Of a DNA stretch of 64,000 bases, positions 8,616-18,192 are shown piece by piece. Position numbers and translations under genes: made by a program. Source of the DNA: JAABSQ01 sp964573705 (GTDB taxonomy: Bacteria; Desulfobacterota; Desulfobacteria; Desulfobacterales; Desulfococcaceae). How positions within the stretch are numbered: position 1 is the stretch's first letter; every line of letters starts with the position of its first letter. A model generated the notes under the pieces. That model worked only from the letters and a program-made list of their open reading frames with translations. It had not been told where the DNA came from and did no database searches. The DNA is taken from NCBI GenBank assembly GCA_964573705.1, contig CAZNLT010000003.1, positions 1-64,000 of the forward strand. Direction: 5' to 3'.

Positions 8616-8849
8616 GAAATATCTCTTTGCATTTTCCACCGCATCCGTGAATTTTATTAGAATCTTTCCGGTTTGACAAGGACCAATCCATCTACCGTAG
8701 CAGGGTAACTGAATTCCAAAATATTTTCCTTGAAAAATTGCCCGATTTGAGGTCTCTATTCCACTCATTCAAGGCAAGGGAATGGATGCGAGATTTTCAG
8801 TATGGCGCAACCGCCAACGAATCGAACCCGCGAATCAGACACCTGCATC

Positions 8850-10262
8850 ATGTTTAACTGGTTCTTTATTCTTCTGCATCTCGGGCTGACGCTTCCCAGT
8901 GCGGGGCACGCACTGCTGTTCAAAAAAGACCCCCGGTCCGCCCTCGGCTGGATCACCATCTGCCTGATGTTTCCCCTGGCCGGACCCATACTCTATTTTC
9001 TTTTCGGCATCAACCGGATTCGGACCCGGGCCCGGAAACTGCAACTCGATTCCCCCTTTCGGATTCAGGCCGAAGATGTGGAATGGCAACACGCCCTGGC
9101 GGTCCAGATTCCGCCGAGCCTGACCGAAATCGCCCGGATGTCCAATGCCCTGGTTCGACGCCCCCTGATCCGGGGCAACCGAATCGAACCGCTGTACAAC
9201 GGGGAGGCCGCCTACCCGGCCATGATCGAGGCCATCGACGCGGCGGAACGGTTTGTCTATCTGACCACCTACATCTTTGAAACCAACGCCTCGGGGGAGC
9301 AGTTCATCGCCGCATTGACCCGGGCCAAGGACCGGGGGGTGGATGTTCGGGTGATCATCGACGGGGTCGGGGAATGGTACTCCCTTCCCCGGGCCGGCAG
9401 CCTGCTTCAGGACCGGGGGGTGCGGGTGGTGCGGTTTCTGCCCCCCAAGCTGTTTCCCCCCACGCTGCGGATCAACCTTCGCAACCACCGAAAGATCATG
9501 GTCGCCGACGGCCGGGTCGGATTTCTGGGCGGCATGAATATCGGGGACCGTCATCTCACGGACAAGACCGACAATCCGGGCCGGGTGATCGATCTCCATT
9601 TTCGGTTGACGGGCCCCATCGTCACCCAGATCGAACAGGTCTTTCTCGAAGACTGGCGGTTCTGCACCCGGGAAACCACCCAACCCCGGCCGGCTCCGCC
9701 CCCGGATGCCGGCAACACCATCTGCCGGGCCATCGTGGACGGCCCCAACGAGGACATCGACCGGATTTACATGATCCTGCTCTGCGCCTTTTCGTCGGCC
9801 CAAAACCATATCTCCATCATGACCCCCTATTTTCTCCCGCCGGCCGAATTGATCGCGGCTCTCCAGGCGGCCGCCCTTCGCGGGGTCGCGGTCAACATTC
9901 TGCTGCCGGAAAAAAACAACCATCCCATCGTCCAGTGGGCCTCGGTCAATCTGCTGCCGGAACTGCTGATTCGAGGGGTTCGGGTGTTCTATCAACCGCC
10001 GCCTTTTGTCCATACCAAGCTTTTTATCGTGGACAACCATTATGCCCAGGTCGGATCGGCCAACCTCGACATCCGCAGCCTTCGCCTCAACTTCGAACTC
10101 ATGGTCGAACTTTACGGCGCCACCGTCTCCGAAATCCTGACCCCGCATTTCCAGGACCAATTGAACCGCTCCCGGGAGATCACCCTGGAAGAGGTCGAAA
10201 GCCGGTCCCTGCCGGTCAAGGTTCGGGACGCCCTCTGCTGGATCTTCACCCCCTATCTCTGA
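8850..10262 (+). CDS. cls: Cardiolipin synthase, phospholipase D superfamily
   Basis: This membrane enzyme joins two phosphatidylglycerol molecules to cardiolipin and glycerol. The 470-residue protein has two N-terminal membrane segments (FNWFFILLHLGLTLPSAG and LGWITICLMFPLAGPILYF) followed by two PLD domains with HKD motifs: NHRKIMVAD near residue 213 and VHTKLFIVD near 389. I chose the ATG at 8850 because it begins directly with the first membrane segment. An in-frame ATG at 8802 would add 16 polar residues, and neither has a strong ribosome-binding site. The gene is convergent with the rhomboid gene, whose stop lies 3 bases away. Together with the dynamin-like genes that follow on the other strand, this makes the neighbourhood rich in membrane-lipid functions. 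Confidence 0.88.
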   Translation: MFNWFFILLHLGLTLPSAGHALLFKKDPRSALGWITICLMFPLAGPILYFLFGINRIRTRARKLQLDSPFRIQAEDVEWQHALAVQIPPSLTEIARMSNALVRRPLIRGNRIEPLYNGEAAYPAMIEAIDAAERFVYLTTYIFETNASGEQFIAALTRAKDRGVDVRVIIDGVGEWYSLPRAGSLLQDRGVRVVRFLPPKLFPPTLRINLRNHRKIMVADGRVGFLGGMNIGDRHLTDKTDNPGRVIDLHFRLTGPIVTQIEQVFLEDWRFCTRETTQPRPAPPPDAGNTICRAIVDGPNEDIDRIYMILLCAFSSAQNHISIMTPYFLPPAELIAALQAAALRGVAVNILLPEKNNHPIVQWASVNLLPELLIRGVRVFYQPPPFVHTKLFIVDNHYAQVGSANLDIRSLRLNFELMVELYGATVSEILTPHFQDQLNRSREITLEEVESRSLPVKVRDALCWIFTPYL

Positions 10263-10265
10263 TGC

Positions 10266-11234
10266 CTACATCGGGCGGATTCGCACGGTGAGAAAGACAT
10301 CCCCCCGTCCGCCGTCGCCGGTGATCTTGCCCAGGCCGGCCATCCGCAATTTGTCTCCGTCCTCGCTTCCCGGCGGCGCCCATACCTGAAACAGGCGGCG
10401 CTGAAAGCCCCAGGGAATATTGACCAGTTTTTTGGCGCCGATCCTGGCCTCATGGGGGGTCACCGTCAGGGTACCGTAGAGGTGGGGGTCATCCCCCGGG
10501 CCGGACGGCCGAATCACCTGAAGATGATGGGTTTTCTTTCGTTCCGCCAATTGCCGGGTCCGGCGGGAAATGCCCAGGGCGGGCACCCGGTGGAAGAGCT
10601 TCAGAAAGAGCACCCCGAAGACGAAACCACCGACATGGGCCCACCAGGCGACCCCGGTCACAGACCCGCCGGCGGCGCTCAGGAATTGGAGCAGGAACCA
10701 GAACCCGAGAAAGAAAAAGGCCGGAATCTCCACGAAAAAGGGGATAATAAATATGGGGATCAAGGTCAATACCCGGGCCATGGGATGCAGAATCAGATAG
10801 GCCCCCATCACCCCGGCGATGGCGCCGCTGGCGCCGATCACCGGCATGTTGGAGTGGACATTGAGGAGCATGTGGGCCGCTCCCGAAGCCCATCCGCAGG
10901 CCAGATAGAATCCCAGGTACCGGACCGACCCGAGGTGGTCTTCCACATTGTCGCCGAAGATGAACAGAAACCACATATTCCCCAGCAGATGCCAGAACCC
11001 GCCGTGGAGAAACATGAAGGAAATAAAAGAAAACAGCTGTTGCCCGGTGCTGAAATAGGCGCCGATCTCGGGAATCGAATACCGCGCCGGCACCAGTCCA
11101 TAGATATAGACGAACCGGGCCAACTCTCCGCCCCGGGTCAGCTGAATCAGAAAACAGAAGACATTGATTCCGATCAGGGAATAATTGACGACCGGCACGA
11201 TTTTGGATTCGGTGGTGTCGCGAATCGGAATCAT
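10266..11234 (-). CDS. Rhomboid family intramembrane serine protease with DnaJ C-terminal-like domain
   Basis: This 322-residue protein has a six-helix rhomboid core (about residues 12-215). The catalytic serine is Ser136 in GASGAIAG and the histidine is His200 in WWAHVGGF; the family motif HLLGNMWFLFIFGD is also present. After a basic linker (about 222-248), residues 252-320 match the end of DnaJ/Hsp40: LTVTPHEARIGAKKLVNIP, a segment like P.G..DGDKLRM.G.G, and GRGDVFLTVRI. DnaJ uses this region to hold unfolded polypeptide; no J domain or zinc finger is present. The start ATG overlaps the stop of the dynamin-like gene upstream by 4 bases, so the two are almost certainly co-translated. The fusion suggests that the protease tethers or screens misfolded substrates at the membrane (inference). 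Confidence 0.85.
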   Translation of the reverse strand: MIPIRDTTESKIVPVVNYSLIGINVFCFLIQLTRGGELARFVYIYGLVPARYSIPEIGAYFSTGQQLFSFISFMFLHGGFWHLLGNMWFLFIFGDNVEDHLGSVRYLGFYLACGWASGAAHMLLNVHSNMPVIGASGAIAGVMGAYLILHPMARVLTLIPIFIIPFFVEIPAFFFLGFWFLLQFLSAAGGSVTGVAWWAHVGGFVFGVLFLKLFHRVPALGISRRTRQLAERKKTHHLQVIRPSGPGDDPHLYGTLTVTPHEARIGAKKLVNIPWGFQRRLFQVWAPPGSEDGDKLRMAGLGKITGDGGRGDVFLTVRIRPM

Positions 11235-13741
11235 GACCGATTCTCCAGGCCCTTTTCGGACGAATCGAATTCGGGCAGGCCGGCCTCGACCCGGGCGGTA
11301 AACCCCTGAAGCCTGACCCGAAGGGGCCGAATTCGGGTTTCCCGCACCCGGCGGGCCGTTTCGGCCACCGCCAGGCGCACCTCCCGGCTGCTTTGAAAAT
11401 CCCGCTCGGCCTGGTCTTTGCGCACCGCAAACACTTTTTCCGGCTTGTTGACGGCGGCACGGAACACTTCGGCATACAGGGATCGAATGTTTCCCACGAA
11501 TCCGCGGAACTCCGCCTTGACATCCTCCTGAATCTCCATAAACAGCATCTCGATGGCCGGAGTGAGTTTTCGCTGAATCTCCCCGCGAAGGCTTTTTTCG
11601 ATCATCCCCCGGGTCAGAAGGACCAGAATGATATTGACCAGGAAAACCACCACGGTGGCGATGCGGATCCAGAAAAGCCGGGTGATCAGCATATAGACCG
11701 CCACCAGCAGGCCGGAGGTGGCGGTGAAGATGCCGGTCATGCCGCCGGCGGCCAGCAGCGCGTTGTACCGGACGTTTTCCAGGGCGTGATCCCGGTCCAG
11801 CTCCCGCAAAATGGCGGCGGTGTCCAGCGCCAGGTCCCCGGAGAACTCCGGCAGTCCGATCCCCTGAAGAAAGGCCATTTCCGAAAGGTCCGAGGCATCC
11901 CACACCTGTTTCAGGTCCCGGCTGATTCCCTGAACCCGTTTGACCAGGTGGCGGCGATAGAGGAGGTTTCCCCCGTCCCGAATTTCCGACACCCACCCGT
12001 TGATGGTTTCGGTGAAGCAGGCGTCGATCTCGGCCTTGATGATGGCGGTGATCTTGTCTTTGAACCGTTCCCGAACCAGAAGGGAGAGGGACATCTTTCC
12101 GATGACTTCGCTGTAGATGCGGTCTCCGATCTTCTGAATCAGGCCGGGCTGCCGATCCGCCAGCCGGGTCCAGATATCGTCTGCCAGAACGTAATCGGGA
12201 CCGGTCTCTTCGATGCGATCCAGAATCCGGACGCAGTCTCCTTTGAATTTTCGAAGCGCGGTTTCGGTTTCCGCCACCTGCCGCCGAAACTCCCGCTCTT
12301 TTTGAAAGGCGCCGTGCTCGCGGCTGCGCAGGGCCCCCTCGGCCTCCAGAAGGCTGCCGGCGGCCATTCGGGCCCCGTTGTCGATGAGAATGGCTCTAGC
12401 CCGTTTGCGGACCACCGTCTCCGCCACCATGTCCAACAGCCGGTCGATGCCGCTGAGACGGCGAACGCGGGCTAAAATATCCGGATTCCAGGTCTCCTCC
12501 CGAAGGTCCGCATCGATCTCCTCGTCTTCGGGGCCCTGGGGATCCAGGAGCGCCACCTGCCGGCGAATCGTTTTTCGAAGCCGGTCTTCCTCGATATCCG
12601 GACGGACCGCCGCCGAAGCCCCGTTCATCCGCGCCATAGCCTGCACGGTCCGCAGCCCCAGCAGGGCATGAAACAGGGTCACCTCCCGGTCCTGAATATC
12701 GAACCCGTGATGGGACAGGGCGGAGATGCTGGCATTCAGAATCCGCCGGCTGTCGGCCAGGGTATGGGCCCGCATGTTGCATCCGAAAAAAAGCTTATGC
12801 CCCATGCCGTTTTTTTGAATGAACTGAAGGGCGTTGAGGTCCGAGAGCTTCAGGGTTTTGGACCCGTCGAAGAGATAGAGCACGGCGTCGGCGTTGAACA
12901 TGGCCCGGCGGGCCACCTCGGTATCCCACCGGCTGGCGAACAGCCCGGGACAGTCGGTCAGAACACACCCCAACCGCCCCAGGTTCGGGGAGTGGAGCTT
13001 GAGCCGGATTCGGGCGATGAAGACAAAGACCACCTCATCGGCCCGAAACCGATCCGGGTCCCGGTCCAGCCACCGCTCCTCCCAATCCGGGGGAAAAGCG
13101 GCCAGTCCCCGAACCTCCTCAGGGGAGAACCGGCGCTTTTCCCGCAGCCGAATCAGTTCTTCATGGGCATGAAAGCGGGCGATCAGGGAGGCGATGCGAA
13201 GCACGTCCAGAAGCCCCTTCTGTTCCGGATCATATCCGCTCCGGTTCCGCTTCCAGACCGCCCACTCCGCATCTACGGCCCGAGCCGTCAAATCCCGGTC
13301 GGCAACCGAATCCAGATCGAGGAGATCGGGCAGTTCGGCCGCCGTGGCGCATTCGAACCGGGCCGGAGCGAGATTTTGAAGATGGGGCAGCAGCAGGTCC
13401 GAAAACCCGGCCGCCAGTTCTCGGGGGGTTCGCCACTCGATCTCGGCCGATTCCGGGGCCTGCGGGTCGGCCAGGTTCTGAGCGGACAGGATACACCCGC
13501 TGGTCTTGATGCCGGCCCCCACCGGACTCAGCTCCCGTCCGTCGCACAGGGCGTTGAAGGTAGTGGATTTCCCTCCCTGAAATTCCCCGGCCAGAACGAT
13601 CTCGAACTGATCCTCCAGGGTTTTGCGGCGCACCCCCTGCAGCAGGCTTCGGGTGTCCTCGTTTACCGACTCCAGGGCCACCGCTTCGGACAGAAGGTCG
13701 ATCAGTTCATCCCGGCATCGCTGATAGGTATCGGGGGTCAT
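11231..13741 (-). CDS. Dynamin-like GTPase A of a three-gene cluster
   Basis: An 836-residue Dynamin_N-type GTPase. The P-loop is GEFQGGKST (52-60), the G3 motif is DCPG (263-266; Cys in place of the usual Thr), and FFGCNMRAH may stand at the G4 position. A long helical middle follows, then two adjacent hydrophobic segments near residues 665-720 (GIFTATSGLLVAVYMLI and IATVVVFLVNIILVLL) that should form a membrane hairpin, and a basic helical tail. This architecture matches bacterial dynamin-like proteins that bind and remodel membranes. Its ATG overlaps the stop of GTPase B by 4 bases, and its stop overlaps the rhomboid start by 4 bases. It differs greatly from B and C, so these are not recent duplicates. 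Confidence 0.8.
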   Translation of the reverse strand: MTPDTYQRCRDELIDLLSEAVALESVNEDTRSLLQGVRRKTLEDQFEIVLAGEFQGGKSTTFNALCDGRELSPVGAGIKTSGCILSAQNLADPQAPESAEIEWRTPRELAAGFSDLLLPHLQNLAPARFECATAAELPDLLDLDSVADRDLTARAVDAEWAVWKRNRSGYDPEQKGLLDVLRIASLIARFHAHEELIRLREKRRFSPEEVRGLAAFPPDWEERWLDRDPDRFRADEVVFVFIARIRLKLHSPNLGRLGCVLTDCPGLFASRWDTEVARRAMFNADAVLYLFDGSKTLKLSDLNALQFIQKNGMGHKLFFGCNMRAHTLADSRRILNASISALSHHGFDIQDREVTLFHALLGLRTVQAMARMNGASAAVRPDIEEDRLRKTIRRQVALLDPQGPEDEEIDADLREETWNPDILARVRRLSGIDRLLDMVAETVVRKRARAILIDNGARMAAGSLLEAEGALRSREHGAFQKEREFRRQVAETETALRKFKGDCVRILDRIEETGPDYVLADDIWTRLADRQPGLIQKIGDRIYSEVIGKMSLSLLVRERFKDKITAIIKAEIDACFTETINGWVSEIRDGGNLLYRRHLVKRVQGISRDLKQVWDASDLSEMAFLQGIGLPEFSGDLALDTAAILRELDRDHALENVRYNALLAAGGMTGIFTATSGLLVAVYMLITRLFWIRIATVVVFLVNIILVLLTRGMIEKSLRGEIQRKLTPAIEMLFMEIQEDVKAEFRGFVGNIRSLYAEVFRAAVNKPEKVFAVRKDQAERDFQSSREVRLAVAETARRVRETRIRPLRVRLQGFTARVEAGLPEFDSSEKGLENRS

Positions 13742-15726
13742 TCAATCCGCTCCTCCAGCATCCCCTCCAGCCGGGCCCGGGTTTCCCGCAGCAGGGCCTT
13801 TCGTTCAGCATCGGCCGGCCCCGGGACGGCCTTTTCGAGGCTGCCTCGAACCACGGCGAGCTGCCCCTCGAGATAGTCGTTCCATTCGGACAATAGGGTA
13901 TCGGTGATCTCCTGAAACCGGCCCTCGATCATGTCGGGGAGTTCCTCCCGAAGCTGTTCGAATTGGGTGGTCAGGGCGTCCTTGATCTTCCGGCGCAGGA
14001 CCGCCCCGGCCACCGCCGCCGGCAGCATGCGATTGAGATAGGGAATGTACTGGGCCAGAATTCGAATCAGAATATCCGCCAGGGGGCCGAAGGGGCCGAA
14101 CCGTGCAAACAGCAGAATATCCACCGCCAGGACCGCAAAGGGGGGAATTCGGGAGAGCACCCCGGCATCGATGTGCAGTTCCCGGCTCATTTCCGACTGC
14201 CAGGGGTTCAGAATCAGCTGGCTTTTCACCCCGTACCGCCGGACCAGGTCGCGAATCTCTTCCTGAGCCGCCGCCTCCCGGCGGACGAACACCGCTTCCA
14301 GTTCCCGGCCTAAGATCCGCCGACCGTTTTCTAAGCGGCTTTGCAGCTCTTCAAGCCCTTCGCAGGCTTCAAACCCGGCCGCGTATTCTTGGCCGATCCG
14401 CCGAAGCTCGCCATCCACATTCCGAAGAAATGCGTTCTGCACCTTCCGCAATTCTTCCTTGAATTCGTTCGCCAGGCGCTCATGGGCCAGGCGCATTTCC
14501 GCTTCTTTGGCCCGGACCTCGTTCCGCAGCCGGGAGCGATCCGATTCGCTCTTTTCCAGGGCGCTGAGTTCCCCGGAGCATCGGGCCTGGGCCAGGCGGA
14601 CCTGCTGCTGCCGGACATGGCTCGCCTTTTCCACCCGGGCGGGCCGAACATTTCGCCGAATGAAATCGATCAGCCGGGTTTCCAGGCCGGCAAACCCGGC
14701 ATCGGCGGATTCGGGAAAAAAGGATACCGGGGGGGAATCCGCCGCCGCCCCCTCCTTCTCTTCGGGTTCTGATAACCGATCGCCCAGGAGATCCCGAATC
14801 ACGTCTCCGGCCTTTTGGCGGCTCTGATCCAAGGTGGGCATAGCCGGGCCGGCGCTCTTTTCCACCCGCGCCTTGAAACCCATTGTCCGGTCCGGTTCGG
14901 CCGTCCGGCGTCTTCGAATATCGACCATCTCCACCGGGACCGACTCCCGGCCCAGAGAGGCGAGCTGGTGGACGATGTGGGTGTGAAGCCGCTCCCGTTC
15001 CAGTTCGGTCAGTTCATGGGTGCGAGGATCATAGGTGACCACCGCCACCGCCCGGGTGATTCCCTGACTGAAGACCCGGCTGGAAAGAAATTCCAGCTCC
15101 ACGCTGGAGAGCCCCTTGGCGGCGGTGACGAAAATCACCAGATCGGCTTCGGGAATAATCCGGTAGGTGGCGGCGATCACCGCGGCATTGAGGGTGTTGA
15201 TGCCCGGGGTGTCGAACAGGGTCAGGCCGTCCAGTCCATCCGCCGGCCAGACCAGCCGGACCCGGGCGGTGTCCTGGGCCAGCCGGGTTCGGCCTTCGGC
15301 CGTTTCCGCCGAGGTGTGGGACCGGATCTGCTCCGGAGAGGGGTTGTCGATGCGGATCGGTTCGCCTTCCCCGATCCGCCATGTCAACCCGGAGGATATC
15401 TGGGGACCGGAGGCTGCCTTTTCCTCAAAAATATCGGAGGAATCGGCTGCTCGGGTGGCGTAGGGGATCACCTCCAGCCGTTTTTCAGGTCCGTACCGAA
15501 TTTCGGTCACCACGGCGGTGGCCTCCATAATATCGGTAAACAGGAGATCTTCCTTGAGAAACACCCGGTTGATGAGGGTCGATTTGCCGGTCTTGAACTC
15601 GCCCACCACCGCGATTCGGTAGGACTCGGCCGACAGCGCCTCCTTTTCCCGGGCGAGTCGCTCGGCGATGGCGTCATACCCGAGTTTCCGAATCAGATCG
15701 ACCGCCTGCTGAAGTCGTTCCATCAT
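13738..15726 (-). CDS. Dynamin-like GTPase B of a three-gene cluster
   Basis: A 662-residue Dynamin_N protein. The P-loop is GEFKTGKST (42-50), the G2 region EATAVVTEIRYG contains the expected threonine, and G3 is DTPG (172-175). A long coiled-coil-like region follows (about 365-470). Hydrophobic segments near 515-570 (FAVLAVDILLFARFGPFGPL and LPAAVAGAVL) could enter the membrane. The GEFKTGKST loop is the form usual in bacterial dynamin-like proteins. The frame begins with two Met codons (15726, 15723) preceded by AAGGAGAC. A 105-base gap and a possible promoter separate it from GTPase C, while its stop overlaps the start of GTPase A. Bacterial dynamin-like proteins commonly occur in adjacent interacting pairs; A and B look like such a pair. 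Confidence 0.82.
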   Translation of the reverse strand: MMERLQQAVDLIRKLGYDAIAERLAREKEALSAESYRIAVVGEFKTGKSTLINRVFLKEDLLFTDIMEATAVVTEIRYGPEKRLEVIPYATRAADSSDIFEEKAASGPQISSGLTWRIGEGEPIRIDNPSPEQIRSHTSAETAEGRTRLAQDTARVRLVWPADGLDGLTLFDTPGINTLNAAVIAATYRIIPEADLVIFVTAAKGLSSVELEFLSSRVFSQGITRAVAVVTYDPRTHELTELERERLHTHIVHQLASLGRESVPVEMVDIRRRRTAEPDRTMGFKARVEKSAGPAMPTLDQSRQKAGDVIRDLLGDRLSEPEEKEGAAADSPPVSFFPESADAGFAGLETRLIDFIRRNVRPARVEKASHVRQQQVRLAQARCSGELSALEKSESDRSRLRNEVRAKEAEMRLAHERLANEFKEELRKVQNAFLRNVDGELRRIGQEYAAGFEACEGLEELQSRLENGRRILGRELEAVFVRREAAAQEEIRDLVRRYGVKSQLILNPWQSEMSRELHIDAGVLSRIPPFAVLAVDILLFARFGPFGPLADILIRILAQYIPYLNRMLPAAVAGAVLRRKIKDALTTQFEQLREELPDMIEGRFQEITDTLLSEWNDYLEGQLAVVRGSLEKAVPGPADAERKALLRETRARLEGMLEERIE

Positions 15727-15778
15727 GGCTGGTTCAGTCTCCTTTTGAATTCGAAACAGGAAAACGGGGGTTCCTCAC

Positions 15779-15807
15779 CTTATAATCAACAGGTAAGGAC
15801 GCGTCGA
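15779..15807 (-). promoter_or_regulatory. Possible sigma70-type promoter of dynamin-like GTPase B
   Basis: Minus strand: TCGACG (15807-15802), 17 bases, then TATAAG (15784-15779), four and five matches to the -35 and -10 consensus. It lies about 50 bases upstream of the ATG of GTPase B, inside the only sizeable gap of the cluster. Purely a pattern match. Confidence 0.35.
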
Positions 15808-15831
15808 AAAAAATGCAAGCGGCCAACCGCT

Positions 15832-18144
15832 TTACGGCAGAACGACCTCCAGATCCCGAAGGGACTGACGGAAGGCCCGAATGCGTTCGGATTCCGCCCG
15901 AATCCGGCCCATGGAGGCGGCCAGAAGCCGGCCCCGGCAGCGATACAGCAGGGTGCGCCACTCCTGCTCCGATTCGGGGCTGAAGCAGAGCCGCACCCGG
16001 CAGTCCCGCATGAAATCGTCGGCGATCCGGCGGGGCAGATAGCGCTCGTTGCCGAGCACCGATTGTACCGCGAAGAGGGCGTTTCCGCCGATCTTTCGAA
16101 GCATCGCATGGTCCTTTTCCCGGGAGTCGGTGACCGGCGGGTGTCGGTGGGTGTCGAAGGCGGCCAGTCGGCCGGTGTCGCCGTTGTTGGCCCGAACCAT
16201 ATCGGTCAGCCGATTCCAGGCCTCGGCATCCTCGTTCCAGAGGGTGGGATCGCAAAAATCGACAGCGGCCCGAAGTTCATACCGGATCACGTATTTGAGA
16301 TTGCGGGGCAGATCCAGGGTTTCCCGCAGCACCTCCAAGACCGGGCTTCCGGAGGCCTCGGCCGGCCGGTCGGCGGCCAGCTGATCATACAGGCGCCGAA
16401 GCCGCTCCCCGGCGGTCTCCCCTTCCAGAAGCGGGTCGAGGCCCGCCTCGGAAAAGACCCGGACCAGCCGGTCCTGCATAATGGGCCCGAACTCCTGAAC
16501 CTCGCTGGCCAGACGGTTGACCAGCCTGGAAAGAAAAACGCTCAGGGTCCGCATGCCGTTGGGAATGGGATTTTCCCCCAGGTGCTTGACCACATACTCC
16601 TCCAGGGCCTCGGCCGGCGGAATCTGCTCCTGAACGGCGGCGGCCTCTTCGGCGAAAATGGCGCCCAGGGCCGACTCGGACTCCCGAATCCGATCGTCCT
16701 CCAGGATGTCCCGAGTGGACCGGTCCAGGGCGGCCACCAGTTCGGTCCAGAATCCGGTATCCCGGGCCCCGGCATACCAGTGGAACCACCGGTGAAAGGC
16801 GTCGGTCTCCTGGTCCTGAAGCCCGGCGTCGGAGGGGTGGCTTTTGGCCAGGGTGTCATGAAGCAGGCGGGCCCGGGCCTGAAGGTGCTTCAACCGGGCC
16901 CCCAGCATCTGAATCACCTGGTCGTCCTGGTCGGCCAGGTGGCGGCCCAGGTGTTCGTTCACCCGCTCCATCAGGGCGGCGGCATCGGTTTCTTGGATCG
17001 CCTCGTATGGGCCGATGAACAGGTGGCGGGGAACCCCGGCGTCGGTCAGGTATTTCCGGTGGATTTTGATATTCTCCCCCTCCGGGTCGACCCGCCGGTC
17101 CCAGTTGAGGACAAAGAGCATCCGGTTCATCAGATCGATTTCGTCCGACTGGCGGGAGACCGAATCCCAGAAATGGTGAAAGCTTTCCCCGGGCGAGGGA
17201 TTGGCCCCCGGGCGGCTGGCCACCACCAGAAGGTCGGTTTCCCGGGCGATGGTCGCCAGGGTCATGTCCCGGGCCCGGCGGTTGGGGTCGTCCACGCCGG
17301 GGGTATCGATCCACCGCAGATGGGCGGATCCCCCCTGGAACCGGCCGTAGATCCGGCAGACCCGCACCGCCGCCACCCGGGCCAGGTGCCGCCCCCGGTC
17401 GTCCCGGTCGTCGGATTCATCGGAATCGACTTCGGCCCGCCGGTAGGAGACCCACTCCCGCAATTCGGATAGGGGCCGATGCAGCAGGGGCGGGCTGCCC
17501 AGATTGCGGCGGCATTCCGAATAATGTTCCTGAAGCAGGCGAAGATCGTTCAGCAGCTTGAAGGCGGTGGTGCCGCCGGGCACCGCCTCGGCCGGCGGAA
17601 GGGTCAGCGCCGGAAACCCCGACCCGGAGGTCGGCGGCGAAAAGGTCTCCGGATAGGGGTCGGGCAAAGAGGCGGCGATGGTCTCCACCAGCGGACGAAC
17701 CACCCGCTCGAGAAATTCGGCCTCGGAATAGAATTCGAGGTCGAAATCGGACCGCTCCTCGCTGTAATGGATTTCGCAGGCCACCGCGGTACACCGTTCG
17801 TCAAAGGCCGGCAGATCGGCGATGCCGGTGAGGGATTTCAGGAAGGTGGTTTTTCCGGCCTTTTCGAGCCCGGCGATGGAGACCGATATCAGCCCCTTTT
17901 GAAAACGCTCCTGTCGAATCCGGACCCGCTCTTCGAATACCCGGAAATCCTCGGCCAATTTTCGAATCTCTTCCCGGGCCTTCTGAAGGACGGGATCTTC
18001 CGGAAGGGTCAGCCGCTCCAGGGCGTCGAAGACCTGGTTCAGCCGCTCATGGACCTCCCGAGAGACCCGGTGCGACTCCTGAAGGGCCTGGGCCCTTTCC
18101 TGGCGGGATGCCACAATCTCCTGGTTCAGGGACGGAATATCCAT
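15832..18144 (-). CDS. Dynamin-like GTPase C of a three-gene cluster
   Basis: A 770-residue large GTPase. An N-terminal helical region (1-85) precedes the P-loop GLEKAGKTT (92-100). G3 is DTPGVDD (280-286) and LNWDRRVD is a plausible G4 site. The GTPase domain carries a large insertion between G1 and G3 rich in Pro and charged residues (about 160-250, SDESDDRDDRGR). The rest is helical and has no obvious membrane segment, unlike A and B. The P-loop with Lys-Ala-Gly is unusual for Dynamin_N but fits an outlying branch. The gene starts 48 bases after nadC and may be transcribed with valS-nadC. A soluble third partner of a membrane-bound GTPase pair is one reading (inference). Confidence 0.75.
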   Translation of the reverse strand: MDIPSLNQEIVASRQERAQALQESHRVSREVHERLNQVFDALERLTLPEDPVLQKAREEIRKLAEDFRVFEERVRIRQERFQKGLISVSIAGLEKAGKTTFLKSLTGIADLPAFDERCTAVACEIHYSEERSDFDLEFYSEAEFLERVVRPLVETIAASLPDPYPETFSPPTSGSGFPALTLPPAEAVPGGTTAFKLLNDLRLLQEHYSECRRNLGSPPLLHRPLSELREWVSYRRAEVDSDESDDRDDRGRHLARVAAVRVCRIYGRFQGGSAHLRWIDTPGVDDPNRRARDMTLATIARETDLLVVASRPGANPSPGESFHHFWDSVSRQSDEIDLMNRMLFVLNWDRRVDPEGENIKIHRKYLTDAGVPRHLFIGPYEAIQETDAAALMERVNEHLGRHLADQDDQVIQMLGARLKHLQARARLLHDTLAKSHPSDAGLQDQETDAFHRWFHWYAGARDTGFWTELVAALDRSTRDILEDDRIRESESALGAIFAEEAAAVQEQIPPAEALEEYVVKHLGENPIPNGMRTLSVFLSRLVNRLASEVQEFGPIMQDRLVRVFSEAGLDPLLEGETAGERLRRLYDQLAADRPAEASGSPVLEVLRETLDLPRNLKYVIRYELRAAVDFCDPTLWNEDAEAWNRLTDMVRANNGDTGRLAAFDTHRHPPVTDSREKDHAMLRKIGGNALFAVQSVLGNERYLPRRIADDFMRDCRVRLCFSPESEQEWRTLLYRCRGRLLAASMGRIRAESERIRAFRQSLRDLEVVLP

Positions 18145-18192
18145 GAAAGCGCCTCCTCTATCTGGGAATGGTTTGCCGAAAGGGAAATTGAT

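Noticed and set aside
10266..11996. Rhomboid frame extended upstream to 576 codons
   Set aside because: The extension is Gly/Pro/Arg-rich shadow sequence inside dynamin-like gene A. The ATG at 11234 begins the conserved protein and overlaps the upstream stop.
14815..17472. 885-codon plus-strand frame across dynamin-like genes B and C
   Set aside because: It covers two genes with P-loop and DTPG motifs on the other strand and shows no domain. It is a codon-bias shadow.
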